Source: Rugosimonospora africana
Lineage (GTDB): Bacteria > Actinomycetota > Actinomycetes > Mycobacteriales > Micromonosporaceae
Reading direction: 5' to 3'
NCBI RefSeq assembly: GCF_016862975.1
Contig: NZ_BONZ01000102.1
Span: 1 to 57,236, forward strand
DNA: 57,236 bases
The position numbers and the translations under genes were made by a program. Shown here piece by piece: positions 40,376-49,228 of this stretch (the stretch's first letter is position 1; each line of letters starts with the position of its first letter). Below the pieces are notes generated by a model. It was given only the letters and a program-made list of their open reading frames with translations, did not search any database and was not told the origin of the DNA.

Positions 40376-41821
40376 ATGTGGCCGCACCCGGCGGCTTGCG
40401 ACACTGGACCGGTGGGCGGGGCGCGGGCAATAGGCAGGGCGGTCGTCGGCAGGGCGGTGGTGGGCTGGGCGTGGGTGGGCTGGGTGTGGGTGGTGGGCCG
40501 GTGGCGTGCGGCGGTAGCGCTGCTCCTGCGCGCCGGCGGCCCGGCCCAGCGACTGTCCCGCTGGGCCTGGACGGCCGACGCGATCCTGGCGGCGATCGCC
40601 GCGGCCGGTACCCTCAACGGCACCCGCAGCCGCGACTACGACACGTACGGCATCTTCGTCGACCGTGGCTGGCCGGTCCCGCCCGATCCGGCGATCGTCG
40701 CGCCCGATCCGGCGAGGGTCCCGCCCAGCGTCCTGCCCTCGGTCCCCGACCCGGCCTTCACCCACTCGTACGGGCCGGTGTCCGCCTGGCAGCCGTTCAT
40801 CGCCCTGCTCGCGGCGGTGCCGCTGGTGGCTCGCCGGCGGTACCCGCTGACCGTGTTCTGGGTTGTGATCGCCGCGTCCGAGCTGTACCACGTCGACGCC
40901 GGCTACGACCCGACGTTCACGTTCGCGGCCTGCGTGATCGCCGCGTACAGCGCCATCATGTACAGCCCGCACCGGATACCCGCGATCGTCAGTGCGCTGC
41001 TGGGCGCCGGGCTGATCGTGGGCACGCACGTCTCGAACGTGCCGTCCATCGGGCCCGGGCTCAGCACCGTGCTGGTACTGATCCCGATCGGGCTCGCGGC
41101 CAACGCGATACACGTCTGGCGGCAACGGGTCGGGCGGCTCGAGGCCCAGCGCGAGACCGCCACTCGGCTGGCGGTCGAGCAGGAGCGCTCCCGCATCGCC
41201 CGGGAACTGCACGACGTGGTCACCCACAATGTCAGCGTGATGGTGGTGCAGGCCGGCGCCGCCCGGAAGATCATGGACACCGCGCCGGAGCAGGCGCGCG
41301 AGGCGCTGCTGGCCGTGGAGTCCGGTGGGCGCGCGGCGATGGCCGAGCTGCGCCACGTCATGGGCCTGCTCACCATGAACAGCGATGGCCCGGATCCCGC
41401 GACGGAGTCGGATCTCGCTCCGCAGCCGGGACTGGATCAGGTGGCCGTGCTCGCCGCCCGGATCCGGGACACCGGCGTGCCTGTCGAGTTGACTGTGACC
41501 GGGGCGCCGGTCGCCTTGCCGGTGGGCCCCGACCTGGCCGCGTACCGCGTGGTGCAGGAGGCGCTGACCAACACGATCAAGTACGCTGCCGGCGCGAGCG
41601 TGCGGATCGTCATCGACTGCACACCCGACGCCGTACGGGTGGAGGTCACCGACACCGGCGGGACGTTTGGGACGTCGGCGGCGCCGATCGGTGCCGGCAA
41701 CGGCCGGGGGCTGATCGGACTGCGGGAGCGGCTGGCCGTGTACGGCGGCACGCTGGCGGCGGGTGAGCGGCCCACCGGCGGGTACCGGGTGCTCGCCGTG
41801 ATACCGATCGGAGACTCGTGA
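40376..41821 (+). CDS. Sensor histidine kinase, NarL/DesK-type
   Basis: This protein of about 481 residues has a membrane sensor part with several helices (WTADAILAAIAAAGTL; AWQPFIALLAAVPLVA; VIAASELY; TFAACVIAAYSAIM; ALLGAGLIVGTH), then HisKA_3 with RIARELHDVVTHNVSVMVVQ (phosphoacceptor His279) and an HATPase domain with QEALTNTIKYAAGA and GRGLIGLRERLAVYGG. The start is uncertain: ATG 40349, ATG 40376 and GTG 40412 are in frame, and the first codons run through a VVGRA/VGWAW repeat. The GTGA overlap with the response regulator and divergence from the ABC exporter fit a drug- or envelope-sensing module. Confidence 0.9.
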   Translation: MWPHPAACDTGPVGGARAIGRAVVGRAVVGWAWVGWVWVVGRWRAAVALLLRAGGPAQRLSRWAWTADAILAAIAAAGTLNGTRSRDYDTYGIFVDRGWPVPPDPAIVAPDPARVPPSVLPSVPDPAFTHSYGPVSAWQPFIALLAAVPLVARRRYPLTVFWVVIAASELYHVDAGYDPTFTFAACVIAAYSAIMYSPHRIPAIVSALLGAGLIVGTHVSNVPSIGPGLSTVLVLIPIGLAANAIHVWRQRVGRLEAQRETATRLAVEQERSRIARELHDVVTHNVSVMVVQAGAARKIMDTAPEQAREALLAVESGGRAAMAELRHVMGLLTMNSDGPDPATESDLAPQPGLDQVAVLAARIRDTGVPVELTVTGAPVALPVGPDLAAYRVVQEALTNTIKYAAGASVRIVIDCTPDAVRVEVTDTGGTFGTSAAPIGAGNGRGLIGLRERLAVYGGTLAAGERPTGGYRVLAVIPIGDS

Positions 41822-42531
41822 CTGAACAGCTGCGCGTGGTGGTCGCGGACGACCAGGCACTGGTGCGTACCGGCTTCCGGATGATCCTGGCCGCGGACGG
41901 GATCGAGGTGGTCGGCGAGGCCGCCGACGGCGCGCAGGCAATCGATGCGGTGCGTCGCACGCGGCCGGACGTGGTGCTGATGGACATCCGGATGCCCGGG
42001 CTGGACGGCCTGGAGGCCACCCGGCGGATCCTGTCCGGGAGCGTCTCGTCGGAGAACATCCCGTCCGAGAGCGTCGCTGGCGGACCGCGCGTCATCATGT
42101 TGACGACGTTTGACCTCGACCGGTACGTGTACGCCGCCCTGTCCGCCGGTGCCAGCGGCTTTCTGCTCAAGGACGTCAGCCCCGAACATCTGGTCGCCGC
42201 CGTGCGCCTGGTGCGTTCCGGGGACGCGCTGCTGGCTCCGACCATCACTCGGCGGCTGATCGAACGCTTCGCCGTCCGCGACGAGCAGGCCGCGATACTG
42301 CACCGCGATCTGGCCGCCCTCACCCCGCGCGAGCTGGAGGTCCTTCAGTTCCTGGCGCGGGGGCTGAGCAACGCCGAACTCGCCGCGAGATTCCAGTTGA
42401 GCGAGGCCACCGTGAAGACGCACGTGGCCCGGATCCTGGCCAAGCTGCACCTGCGCGACCGCGCCCAGGCGGTCGTGGTGGCCTACGAGACCGGTCTGGT
42501 GACACCGGGTTCGGCGGGCCGGGCGACGTGA
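41818..42531 (+). CDS. NarL/LuxR-family response regulator
   Basis: This 237-residue regulator has a receiver with acidic pocket VADDQ at 9-13, phosphoacceptor Asp56 in LMDIRMPG and Lys in FLLKDVS, and a LuxR helix-turn-helix near 170-225 (LTPRELEVLQFLARGLSNAELA, EATVKTHVARILAKL). The loop after helix 3 has an extra stretch SGSVSSENIPSESVAGG, where a 15-18 bp duplication seems to have enlarged the receiver. It starts at GTG 41818, overlapping the kinase stop. It probably activates the divergent ABC exporter operon. Confidence 0.95.
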   Translation: MTEQLRVVVADDQALVRTGFRMILAADGIEVVGEAADGAQAIDAVRRTRPDVVLMDIRMPGLDGLEATRRILSGSVSSENIPSESVAGGPRVIMLTTFDLDRYVYAALSAGASGFLLKDVSPEHLVAAVRLVRSGDALLAPTITRRLIERFAVRDEQAAILHRDLAALTPRELEVLQFLARGLSNAELAARFQLSEATVKTHVARILAKLHLRDRAQAVVVAYETGLVTPGSAGRAT

Positions 42532-42663
42532 CGGGGCCGTGCGACGTGACGGGGCCGGGCGAGGTGACGGGGCCGGGCGAGGTGACGGCGGGCCGCGCGG
42601 TATGACGGCGAGCCGCGGCGGTGGCGGCCCGGAAGTGGCGCTGTCACGGGAGTCGATGCCACC

Positions 42664-43269
42664 ATGTGCTGCGTGAGACTGCCACGGGTACTCATACTCG
42701 TCACCGCGCTCCTCGTCGCGGGCTGCGGTGGCGGCGGCGACGGTGACAGTGACGGCGGGAGTTCGTCGCCGACCACGCCACCGGCCGCGGTGCGGGCCGC
42801 GGTTCCGACCGCGGTGCCCAACGCCACGCTGACCGTCACCAGTAGCGCGTTCACCGCGGGCGGTCAGATCCCCAACGCGAACACCTGCCACGCCGCGGGC
42901 TATCCGCCGCCACTTGACTGGGACGGCGACCTGCGCGGGGCGCAAGCGGTCGCCGTGGTGGTGTACGACCCCGACGCACCCGGCGGGGACTACGTGCACT
43001 GGGTGGTATACGACCTCCCGCCTGGCACCCGCTCGCTGTCCGGCGCCGCCCTGCCCGCGGGTACGAAGCAGGCGCTCAACTCGGGCGGTACCGCCGGGTG
43101 GACCCCGCCCTGCCCACCCAGCGGTGAGCACCACTATCACTTCGTGGTCTACGCGTTGCGTTCACCCACCGGTCTGGCCGACGCGGCCTCTTTCGAGGAC
43201 GCCCGGCGCGCGATAACCAACGATGCCGTGGCGTGGGGCGAACTCGTGGGTACCGTGGCGAACAGCTGA
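42664..43269 (+). CDS. PEBP-family (YbhB/YbcL-like) lipoprotein
   Basis: This 201-residue protein has a short signal peptide and lipobox LVAGC (Cys21), then a Gly/Ser/Thr-rich linker and a phosphatidylethanolamine-binding-protein fold: VTSSAFTAGGQIPNANTC, VVVYDPDAPGGDYVHWVVYDLP, PPCPPSGEHHYHFVVYAL. Bacterial YbhB/YbcL proteins are Raf-kinase-inhibitor homologues with no firm function. GTG 42673 is an alternative start giving a tighter signal peptide. The gap before it (42532-42663) has repeats of GTGACGGGGCCGGGCGAG. Confidence 0.88.
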   Translation: MCCVRLPRVLILVTALLVAGCGGGGDGDSDGGSSSPTTPPAAVRAAVPTAVPNATLTVTSSAFTAGGQIPNANTCHAAGYPPPLDWDGDLRGAQAVAVVVYDPDAPGGDYVHWVVYDLPPGTRSLSGAALPAGTKQALNSGGTAGWTPPCPPSGEHHYHFVVYALRSPTGLADAASFEDARRAITNDAVAWGELVGTVANS

Positions 43270-43411
43270 CCGTGGGCGGGTGGCTGACCGACACGCTCAG
43301 GACCACCACCGCGACCCATCCCGCCGACGCGACCGCGGAGAGCACCGCGGTGCCGGCCGCCGCCCGGAGCACCGGTCTCACCGCTCGTCTGCTTTCATTG
43401 CTCGTCCGCTC

Positions 43412-43930
43412 TCATCGCTCATCCGCCGTCGCGCGCGACCGCCTGCGCAGCACCACCATGAGCACCGGTACGTGCACCACGATGTCGACGAGTTCGGCGG
43501 CGCGCCGGTGCCGGGGTGCGCCCCGCTCCCGTAGGTCGGCGAGCGTGTCGCGCCACTCTTCCACGTACCGTCGCCGCGCGCCGTCGGGCAGGGGCAGGCC
43601 GGCCGCCCGGATCACCGCGTCGCCGAACCCGCCCGCGAGACCGGCGCGCAACCGCCTGCCGGGGTTCGTCAGGAGCAGGAACTGCAAGAGGAAGACCGCG
43701 ATGACCCCCACGTTGGCCACGACCCAGCCGACCGCGCCGAGGGACCCGTAGGCTTCGTCGGACGCGCGGGTAATGGCTTCGGTGTATTCGCGGCCCAGCC
43801 TGCCACCGGTCATCGCGTCGGCGACGAGCGACCCGGTGAGGATCACGGCGAGGAAGATCGCGGTCACTCCGCCCTCACTGGCGGCCAGGGAACGCAGGGT
43901 CCGGCGACGACTCCAACGACGGCTCCGCAT
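43412..43930 (-). CDS. Membrane protein adjacent to PadR regulator
   Basis: The product is about 172 residues (177 if TTG 43945 is used). Two clear membrane helices are GGVTAIFLAVILTGSLVADAM and VGWVVANVGVIAVFLLQFLLL; a third weaker one, LVDIVVHVPVLMVVL, precedes a basic C-terminus. YVEEWRDTLADLRERG in the middle is an amphipathic soluble stretch. I do not recognise a named family, but this kind of protein is often found directly after PadR genes in actinomycetes. It begins 28 bp after the PadR stop, so the two are an operon controlled by the PadR palindrome. Confidence 0.75.
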   Translation of the reverse strand: MRSRRWSRRRTLRSLAASEGGVTAIFLAVILTGSLVADAMTGGRLGREYTEAITRASDEAYGSLGAVGWVVANVGVIAVFLLQFLLLTNPGRRLRAGLAGGFGDAVIRAAGLPLPDGARRRYVEEWRDTLADLRERGAPRHRRAAELVDIVVHVPVLMVVLRRRSRATADER

Positions 43931-43957
43931 GCGATGCCCGTTCAAGGCGGTGCCCGC

Positions 43958-44290
43958 TCAGTATCCGGGCCGTGGACGCAGCCCGGCGCGGGCGGGCGAT
44001 GCCCCGGCCGGCAGCGTGGCCAATGCGGCCCGGGTGTGGTCCACACCGTCACCGGTCAGCCGGTAATACCGCCGGCGCGGGCGACCCTGCTCCTCGTGCT
44101 CGGCCGGATCCTCCCAAAAGCTGTCGAGCCAGCCGGCCCGCTCGAGTCGGGCCAGGATCGGGTGCAGGGTGCCGGTCTTCAATCCGGTCTGCCGGGCGAT
44201 GTCGCGCCCGTAGCGGGCAGTGGCCGGCGCCTGAAGCAGCAGGCGCAGCACGGACACGGTCTGTGGCGTCAACCGTGGGTCACCGGACAC
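43958..44290 (-). CDS. PadR-family regulator
   Basis: This 110-residue protein has the PadR winged helix: TPQTVSVLRLLLQAPATARYG, IARQTGLKTGTLHPILARLERAGWL and wing GRPRRRYYRLTGDG. It is short and lacks the long C-terminal helix of PadR-s2 members. The start is GTG 44290. A perfect 20-bp palindrome begins 6 bp upstream; on the minus strand its TAGAGT lies seven bases before the GTG, which would fit a -10 element and a leaderless transcript. It probably represses itself and the downstream membrane-protein gene. Confidence 0.92.
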   Translation of the reverse strand: MSGDPRLTPQTVSVLRLLLQAPATARYGRDIARQTGLKTGTLHPILARLERAGWLDSFWEDPAEHEEQGRPRRRYYRLTGDGVDHTRAALATLPAGASPARAGLRPRPGY

Positions 44291-44296
44291 GGCGAC

Positions 44297-44316
44297 TACT
44301 CTAGCTAGCTAGAGTA
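44297..44316. promoter_or_regulatory. PadR operator: perfect 20-bp palindrome
   Basis: TACTCTAGCTAGCTAGAGTA is fully self-complementary and contains the CTAGCTAG core common in PadR-type operators. It overlaps the likely -10 region of the PadR gene and is strongly A+T-rich against its background. Confidence 0.9.
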
Positions 44317-44506
44317 ATGATGTCCAGCGATGGGGCCGGTCGAGGGGAGCCGCGTCACGGTCACCGGGTTCACGCACCTGCTCACGCAACCTGCGCAGGC
44401 AACCTGCCCACGATGCTTCCGTGGGATCGACCGCCCACGTCCGTGCCCCGGCGTGGGGCCGTTGCCAAGCCCCCATATTCTTGACGCCTACACAATATTG
44501 AGCGCC

Positions 44507-47500
44507 ATGAACCGATGGGAATCGGCACGGGTGATCGAGTTTCGGCTGCTGGGTCCGGTGGAAATTCGTGTCGACGGGCGCCCGGTGGAGTTGCGCCGGC
44601 CCCAGCTGAGGGCGGTACTGGCCGCTCTCGCGGTCGAGGCGGGCCGCCCGGTACCGCAGGAGACACTGCTCGACCGGGTCTGGGGCGGGGCACTTCCCGA
44701 GGGGGCGCGGGGCGCCCTGTACTCGCACATCACCCGGCTGCGCCGGGTACTCGAGTCGGCTGGCCTGGAGTCCGCTGGCCTGAAGTCCGCCGGCCAGCAG
44801 GTCGCCGGCCGGCAGGTCGCCGTGCTCCGGCACGCGGCCGGCTACGTCCTGGACAGCGACCCCGACAACGTCGACCTGCACCGGTTCCGCCGGCTGCTCG
44901 CCCTGGCCCGCGAGGGCTCCCGGACCGACCGGGAACGGTCGCTGCTGCTGCGCGAGGCGCTGGGACTGTGGCGCGGGCTGCCGCTGGCCGACGTGCGCGG
45001 CGACTGGGCCGACCTCAGCCGGGTGGGCTGGCGCCAGCAGCGGCTGGACGCGGCGGTGACGTGGGCGCAGGTCGAGTTGCGGCTGGGCGGCGGCGACGAG
45101 GTGCTGGGCACGGTACGCGAGCTTCTCGTGGAATATCCGCTGGCCGAGCCGTTGGCCGCGGCGCAGATGCGGGCGCTGGCGGCGGCCGGCCGGATCGCCG
45201 AAGCGCTGGAGTGTTATGTGGCTGTCCGGGCGCGGCTGGTCGCGGAGCTGGGCACCGAACCCGGTCTTGAACTTCAGGCGGCCCATCAGGCGGTACTGCG
45301 CGGTGAAGCCGGCCCGGCACAGGCCAGTGCCGCTCCCGCCCCGCCGCCCGGCGGGCCGGACGGTTCCGTGGCGGCGCCGGGCCGGCGTACCGGGCTGGAC
45401 GCCGCGGAGCATCCGCGTCCCGCGCAGTTGCCGCCGCCGGTACGCGGGTTCACCGGGCGGCTCGACGCGATCGGGGCGCTCGACGCCCTACTCGATCCGC
45501 CGGACGGGTCGGCGTCCACCGCCGTCATCGCGGTGCTGTCCGGCACCGCCGGCATCGGCAAGACCGCGCTGGCCGTGTACTGGGCCCACCGCGTCGCGGA
45601 ACGCTTCCCGGACGGGCAGCTCTACGTGAACCTGCGGGGCTTCGACGGCACCGGGCACGCGTCGAACCCGGCCGAGGTGGCGCGGCAGTTCCTGTGGGCG
45701 CTGGGCGTACCGGCCGAACGGGTACCCGCCGAACCCGACGCCCAACTCGCCCTGTACCGCAGCGTGCTCGCCGGCAAACGGGTACTGGTGGTGCTGGACA
45801 ACGCGCGGGACACCGCACAGGTACGGCCGCTGCTGCCCGGCAGCCCTGCGGCCTGCACTGTGGTGACCAGCCGCAACCAGCTCACCCCGCTGGTCGCGGC
45901 GGACGACGCGTTCCCGGTCACGCTGGACCTGCTGTCCGCCGGTGAGGCGCGTGCCCTGGTCGAGCGCCGGATCGGCTACCGCCGGGTGTCCGCCGAGCCG
46001 GCGGCCGTCGAGCAGCTCGTCGCCGGGTGCGCCCGGTTGCCGCTGGCGCTGAGCATCGCGACGGCGAAGGCGCAGCTGTCCGACTTCTCGCTGGCCGTGC
46101 TGGCCGCCGAGCTGACCGACGCCGGGCAGCGGCTGGGCACGTTGGACGCGGGTGACCCGGCCACCCGGGTGCGGGCGGTGTTCTCCTGGTCGTACCACCG
46201 GCTCACGCCACAAGCCGCCCGGCTGTTCCGGCTCCTGGGGCTGGCCGCCGGCCCGGACATCTCGACGGCCGCCGCAGCCAGCCTCGCCGGGCTGCCGCTA
46301 CCCGAAGCGCGGGAGTCGCTGACCGAGCTGGCCCAGGCGAGCCTGGTCACCGAGCAGGCGCCGGGCCGGTACGCGTTCCACGACCTGCTGGCCGCGTACG
46401 CCGCGGAGTTGGCCGCGAGCACCGACCCGAACGAGGAACGCCAACTGGCCACCGACCGGCTGCTGGACCACTACGTCTTCACCGCACACGCCGCCGACCG
46501 GCTGCTGAATCCGGCCCGTGACCCGATCCAGTTGCCGCTTTCCGGGCCGTCCGCCGGCACCGGCGCGGAACGGCTCGCTGACGACCGGGCCGCGATGGAC
46601 TGGCTGACCGCGGAACAGCCGGTGCTGCTGGCGGCGCTGCGGTTGGCCGCGGGTACCGGCAACGACACGCAGGTCTGGCAACTGGCCTGGGGGCTGGACA
46701 CCTTCCTGCTGCGGCGCGGGCACTGGCACGAGCGGGCCGAGGCGTGGCACGACGCCGTGGCAGCCGCCGAGCGCCTCTCCGACCCGGTCGCCGCCGCACA
46801 CGCCCTGCGCGACCTCGCCAGGGTCAGCAATCAGCTGGGGCGGCACAGCGACGCGCGAGGTTACCTGGTCCGTGCACTGGGTTTGTTCGCCGACGCCGGT
46901 GACCCGATCGGGCAGGCGCACACCCACCGGGTACTCGCCTCGCTGTCCGAGCGGGAGGGTCGGCCGGACCGCGCGCTGCACCACGACCAGCAGGCGCTCG
47001 ACCTGTTCCGGGCTGCCGGACACGTGCAGGGGCAGGCGGACGCGCTCAACTCGGTCGGCTGGGACCATTCGCTGCTCGGTGACCACGCCCAGGCGCTCGC
47101 GTGCTGCGAGCAGGCCCTGGTGCTGCACCAGGAGACCGGCGACCGGTGGGGCGAGGCGACCACCTGGGACAGCCTTGGGCACGCCCATCACCATCTCGAC
47201 CACCACGCCGACGCGGTCGACTGCTACGAGCGGGCACTCGTACTGGTACGGGAACTCGGCGACCGCTACTTCGAGGCCGACACGCTGGCCCGCCTCGGGG
47301 ACACCCACCGCGCCGCCGGTGCCCCCGGCGCCGCCCGCGTCGCGTGGGAATCGGCCCTGGCCATCCTGACGGATCTGGGCCACGCCGCGGCCGGCGATGT
47401 CCGCGCCAAGCTGGCCGGCCTCGACTCTCCGGCGTCGCAGAGCCCGGCGTCGCAGAGCGCGATGTCGCCGAGCGCGGTGTCGCCGAGCGCGGTGTCGGAG

Positions 47501-47605
47501 AAGGCGGTGTCGGAGAAGGCGGTGTCGGAGAAGGCGGTGTCGGGGAGCGCTGAGTCGCCGACCAGCGCGGGGCCGGCCAGTGCGGTGCCGGAGAGCGCGG
47601 CCTGA
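44507..47605 (+). CDS. AfsR/SARP-type regulator with NB-ARC and TPR domains
   Basis: This protein of about 1032 residues has an OmpR-like winged helix (IEFRLLGPVEIRVDG, LRAVLAALAVEAGRPVPQETLLDRVWG), a BTAD domain (~90-260), an NB-ARC ATPase with P-loop SGTAGIGKTALAV near 345-355 and VLVVLDNARD near 424, then TPR repeats (~740-990). Such regulators switch on antibiotic or developmental genes in response to kinases or nucleotides. ATG 44507 and GTG 44531 are candidate starts; the second gives the canonical IEFRLLGP start. Low-complexity repeats lie after the winged helix (LESAGLESAGLKSAG) and at the C-terminus (SEKAV repeats). No obvious target cluster is adjacent. Confidence 0.92.
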   Translation: MNRWESARVIEFRLLGPVEIRVDGRPVELRRPQLRAVLAALAVEAGRPVPQETLLDRVWGGALPEGARGALYSHITRLRRVLESAGLESAGLKSAGQQVAGRQVAVLRHAAGYVLDSDPDNVDLHRFRRLLALAREGSRTDRERSLLLREALGLWRGLPLADVRGDWADLSRVGWRQQRLDAAVTWAQVELRLGGGDEVLGTVRELLVEYPLAEPLAAAQMRALAAAGRIAEALECYVAVRARLVAELGTEPGLELQAAHQAVLRGEAGPAQASAAPAPPPGGPDGSVAAPGRRTGLDAAEHPRPAQLPPPVRGFTGRLDAIGALDALLDPPDGSASTAVIAVLSGTAGIGKTALAVYWAHRVAERFPDGQLYVNLRGFDGTGHASNPAEVARQFLWALGVPAERVPAEPDAQLALYRSVLAGKRVLVVLDNARDTAQVRPLLPGSPAACTVVTSRNQLTPLVAADDAFPVTLDLLSAGEARALVERRIGYRRVSAEPAAVEQLVAGCARLPLALSIATAKAQLSDFSLAVLAAELTDAGQRLGTLDAGDPATRVRAVFSWSYHRLTPQAARLFRLLGLAAGPDISTAAAASLAGLPLPEARESLTELAQASLVTEQAPGRYAFHDLLAAYAAELAASTDPNEERQLATDRLLDHYVFTAHAADRLLNPARDPIQLPLSGPSAGTGAERLADDRAAMDWLTAEQPVLLAALRLAAGTGNDTQVWQLAWGLDTFLLRRGHWHERAEAWHDAVAAAERLSDPVAAAHALRDLARVSNQLGRHSDARGYLVRALGLFADAGDPIGQAHTHRVLASLSEREGRPDRALHHDQQALDLFRAAGHVQGQADALNSVGWDHSLLGDHAQALACCEQALVLHQETGDRWGEATTWDSLGHAHHHLDHHADAVDCYERALVLVRELGDRYFEADTLARLGDTHRAAGAPGAARVAWESALAILTDLGHAAAGDVRAKLAGLDSPASQSPASQSAMSPSAVSPSAVSEKAVSEKAVSEKAVSGSAESPTSAGPASAVPESAA
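47459..47548. repeat. Tandem repeat, 6 x 15 bp, C-terminus of AfsR-like gene
   Basis: Units GCGGTGTCGGAGAAG (three identical copies) and GCGGTGTCGCCGAGC variants encode AVSEK/AVSPS. After the stop, 47606-47715 continues with irregular GTCAGCGGGCG-type copies that are non-coding. Confidence 0.92.
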
Positions 47606-47717
47606 CCGCGGTCAGCGGGCGACAGTCAGCGGGCGTGGTCAGCGACGGTCAGCGGGCGTGGTCAGCGGGTGACGGTCAGTTTGCGACAGTGGGTTAGCGA
47701 CAGTGGGTCTCCGACAG

Positions 47718-48437
47718 TCAGCGGGCGCAGTCGGTGGCCTCGTCGGTCACGTCGATCCTGATCGGCAAGCCGGCCAGCATCTCGACCGGGAACTGCGCGG
47801 CGGTCCCGTCGTAGTCGATGACTGCCTCGTCGCACTTGTTGCCAAGGTCCCGGAGCGTCTTGAGGCCGCTGAGCGGTTGGCCGCCGTCGTCCCAGGACAG
47901 CAGGGCCGTGCGGGTCTGCTGGGTCAGCGTCCGTACCTTGTCCAGCTTGCCGCTCAGGTCGGCCTGGCGGAACTGCTCGGTGAGCTTCGTCTTGGCGTCG
48001 GCCTGGTCCTGTGCCCGCCGAGCGGCCGCGGCGTCGAGCTTGGCCAGATCGTGCCGCAGGTGACCGTCGGCGATCAGGAGCCAGGTGCCGGTGCCGGCCA
48101 GCGCGAGAACCAGTACGCCGACCACGACGGCGAGTGCCCTGGCCCGGGTACGCCAGTCGGTCCCGCCGTACGGAGCGGGCGGAATGCTGACCACCGGGTA
48201 GCCGCCCGTGACACCCGTCATCGGGCCTGCGCCGCTGGTCGGGCCGGCACCGCTCGTCGGGCCGGCGCTGACCGGCGACGTCGGGAGGTCGCCCGCCGGG
48301 CCGGCACCCCACGCGGTTGTCGGTGCCGGCGGTGCCGGCCACGGCTGTTGCGCGAGTGGGACGGGCTGCTGTGCGAATGGGACGGTCTGCGGCTCACCGG
48401 GGCCCGGTTGGCCCGGGGCGGGGGATTGGGGGTACAT
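47718..48437 (-). CDS. Proline-rich single-pass membrane protein, paralogue A
   Basis: This 239-residue protein of unrecognised family has a cytoplasmic Pro/Gln/Ala-rich N-terminus (1-90, with GPTSGAGPTSGAGP duplicated), one helix (RALAVVVGVLVLALAGTGTWLLIA, ~105-128) and an extracytoplasmic helical domain ending CDEAVIDYDGTAAQFPVEMLAGLPIRID, then TDCAR. The two Cys of the C-terminal part match those of the upstream paralogue (CDDAVADYD... TDCGR) and may form a disulfide. GAGGAGAAGG precedes ATG 48437. It lies 26 bp downstream of the paralogue on the same strand, a clear tandem duplication. Confidence 0.8.
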   Translation of the reverse strand: MYPQSPAPGQPGPGEPQTVPFAQQPVPLAQQPWPAPPAPTTAWGAGPAGDLPTSPVSAGPTSGAGPTSGAGPMTGVTGGYPVVSIPPAPYGGTDWRTRARALAVVVGVLVLALAGTGTWLLIADGHLRHDLAKLDAAAARRAQDQADAKTKLTEQFRQADLSGKLDKVRTLTQQTRTALLSWDDGGQPLSGLKTLRDLGNKCDEAVIDYDGTAAQFPVEMLAGLPIRIDVTDEATDCAR

Positions 48438-48463
48438 CCGCGCCTTCTCCTCGTCGTGTCGGG

Positions 48464-49228
48464 TCAGATGCTGTTGGTGCGGGCCCGACCGCAGTCCGTC
48501 TCCGGATTGCTGAGGTTGATCCGCTTGGGCAGGGCTCCGAACATCTCGTCCGGGAACGGCGCGGCGACCCGGTCGTAGTCCGCCACCGCGTCGTCGCAGT
48601 CGTTGACCGCCTTGTCGAGAACGCCGAACCGGGTCGTTCCGTCGAGCCATCCACCCATCGCCGACTCGACCGCCTTGTCCAGGTCCTCGACGTGCTGGAG
48701 CTGTACCTGCAGGTTGGCCGCGTGAAAGTCGTCCTGCAGCTTCGTGGCGGCCACGGCGGAGCTGCGGACGTCCGCGTCGCGCCGGGCCTGCCGGTCCGAG
48801 ATGTCGCGGTGCAGGTGTGACCGCGCGGGCAGGCCGATCGCCAACGTGACGCCCAGCGCGATCAGGCTGACGGCCGCCACGACGGCCAGTACCAGCGCGG
48901 CGCGGCGGCCGGGCTGGCGCGGGGCGGGCGGGTAGCCGGGCGCCATCGGGTACGGCGGGGCGCTGATCGCGGGTCCGGCCGGCGGGAATTGCGACGTCAC
49001 CGGCTGGGCGGATCCGGCCGGCGGGAACTGCGCGGTTGCCGGCTGCGCGGTTGCCGGCTGCGCGGTTGCCGGCTGCGCGGTTGCCGGCTGCGCGGGTCCG
49101 GCAAGTGGGAACTGCGACGCCACCGGCTGCGCCGGCCCGGTCGGCGGGAACGGCGCGGGAGCGGCGCCCGGCACCTGGTGCGGCGCGCTACCCGGTGGTA
49201 CTGGCGCGTCAGGCGGCTGTGGATGCAT
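48464..49228 (-). CDS. Proline-rich single-pass membrane protein, paralogue B
   Basis: This 254-residue protein has the same layout as its neighbour: a Pro/Ala/Gln-rich cytoplasmic part with four identical QPATA units, one helix (ALVLAVVAAVSLIALGVTLAIG) and an external domain of predicted helices with CDDAVADYDRVAAPFPDEMFGALPKRINL and TDCGRAR at the end. I do not know the family. The N-terminal part is like those of actinobacterial proteins that pair with forkhead-associated or kinase partners, but no such partner is seen. The first of a two-gene operon. Confidence 0.8.
   Translation of the reverse strand: MHPQPPDAPVPPGSAPHQVPGAAPAPFPPTGPAQPVASQFPLAGPAQPATAQPATAQPATAQPATAQFPPAGSAQPVTSQFPPAGPAISAPPYPMAPGYPPAPRQPGRRAALVLAVVAAVSLIALGVTLAIGLPARSHLHRDISDRQARRDADVRSSAVAATKLQDDFHAANLQVQLQHVEDLDKAVESAMGGWLDGTTRFGVLDKAVNDCDDAVADYDRVAAPFPDEMFGALPKRINLSNPETDCGRARTNSI
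49031..49090. repeat. Perfect tandem repeat, 4 x 15 bp, in paralogue B
   Basis: CGCGGTTGCCGGCTG occurs four times without a mismatch, and degenerate copies flank it on both sides (49010-49030, 49091-49150). The exact identity implies a recent expansion. Confidence 0.97.

Noticed and set aside
44481-44506. TTGACG as a -35 element for the AfsR-like gene
   Set aside because: No -10 hexamer lies at 16-19 bp before the start codon; the nearby ATATTG is too close.
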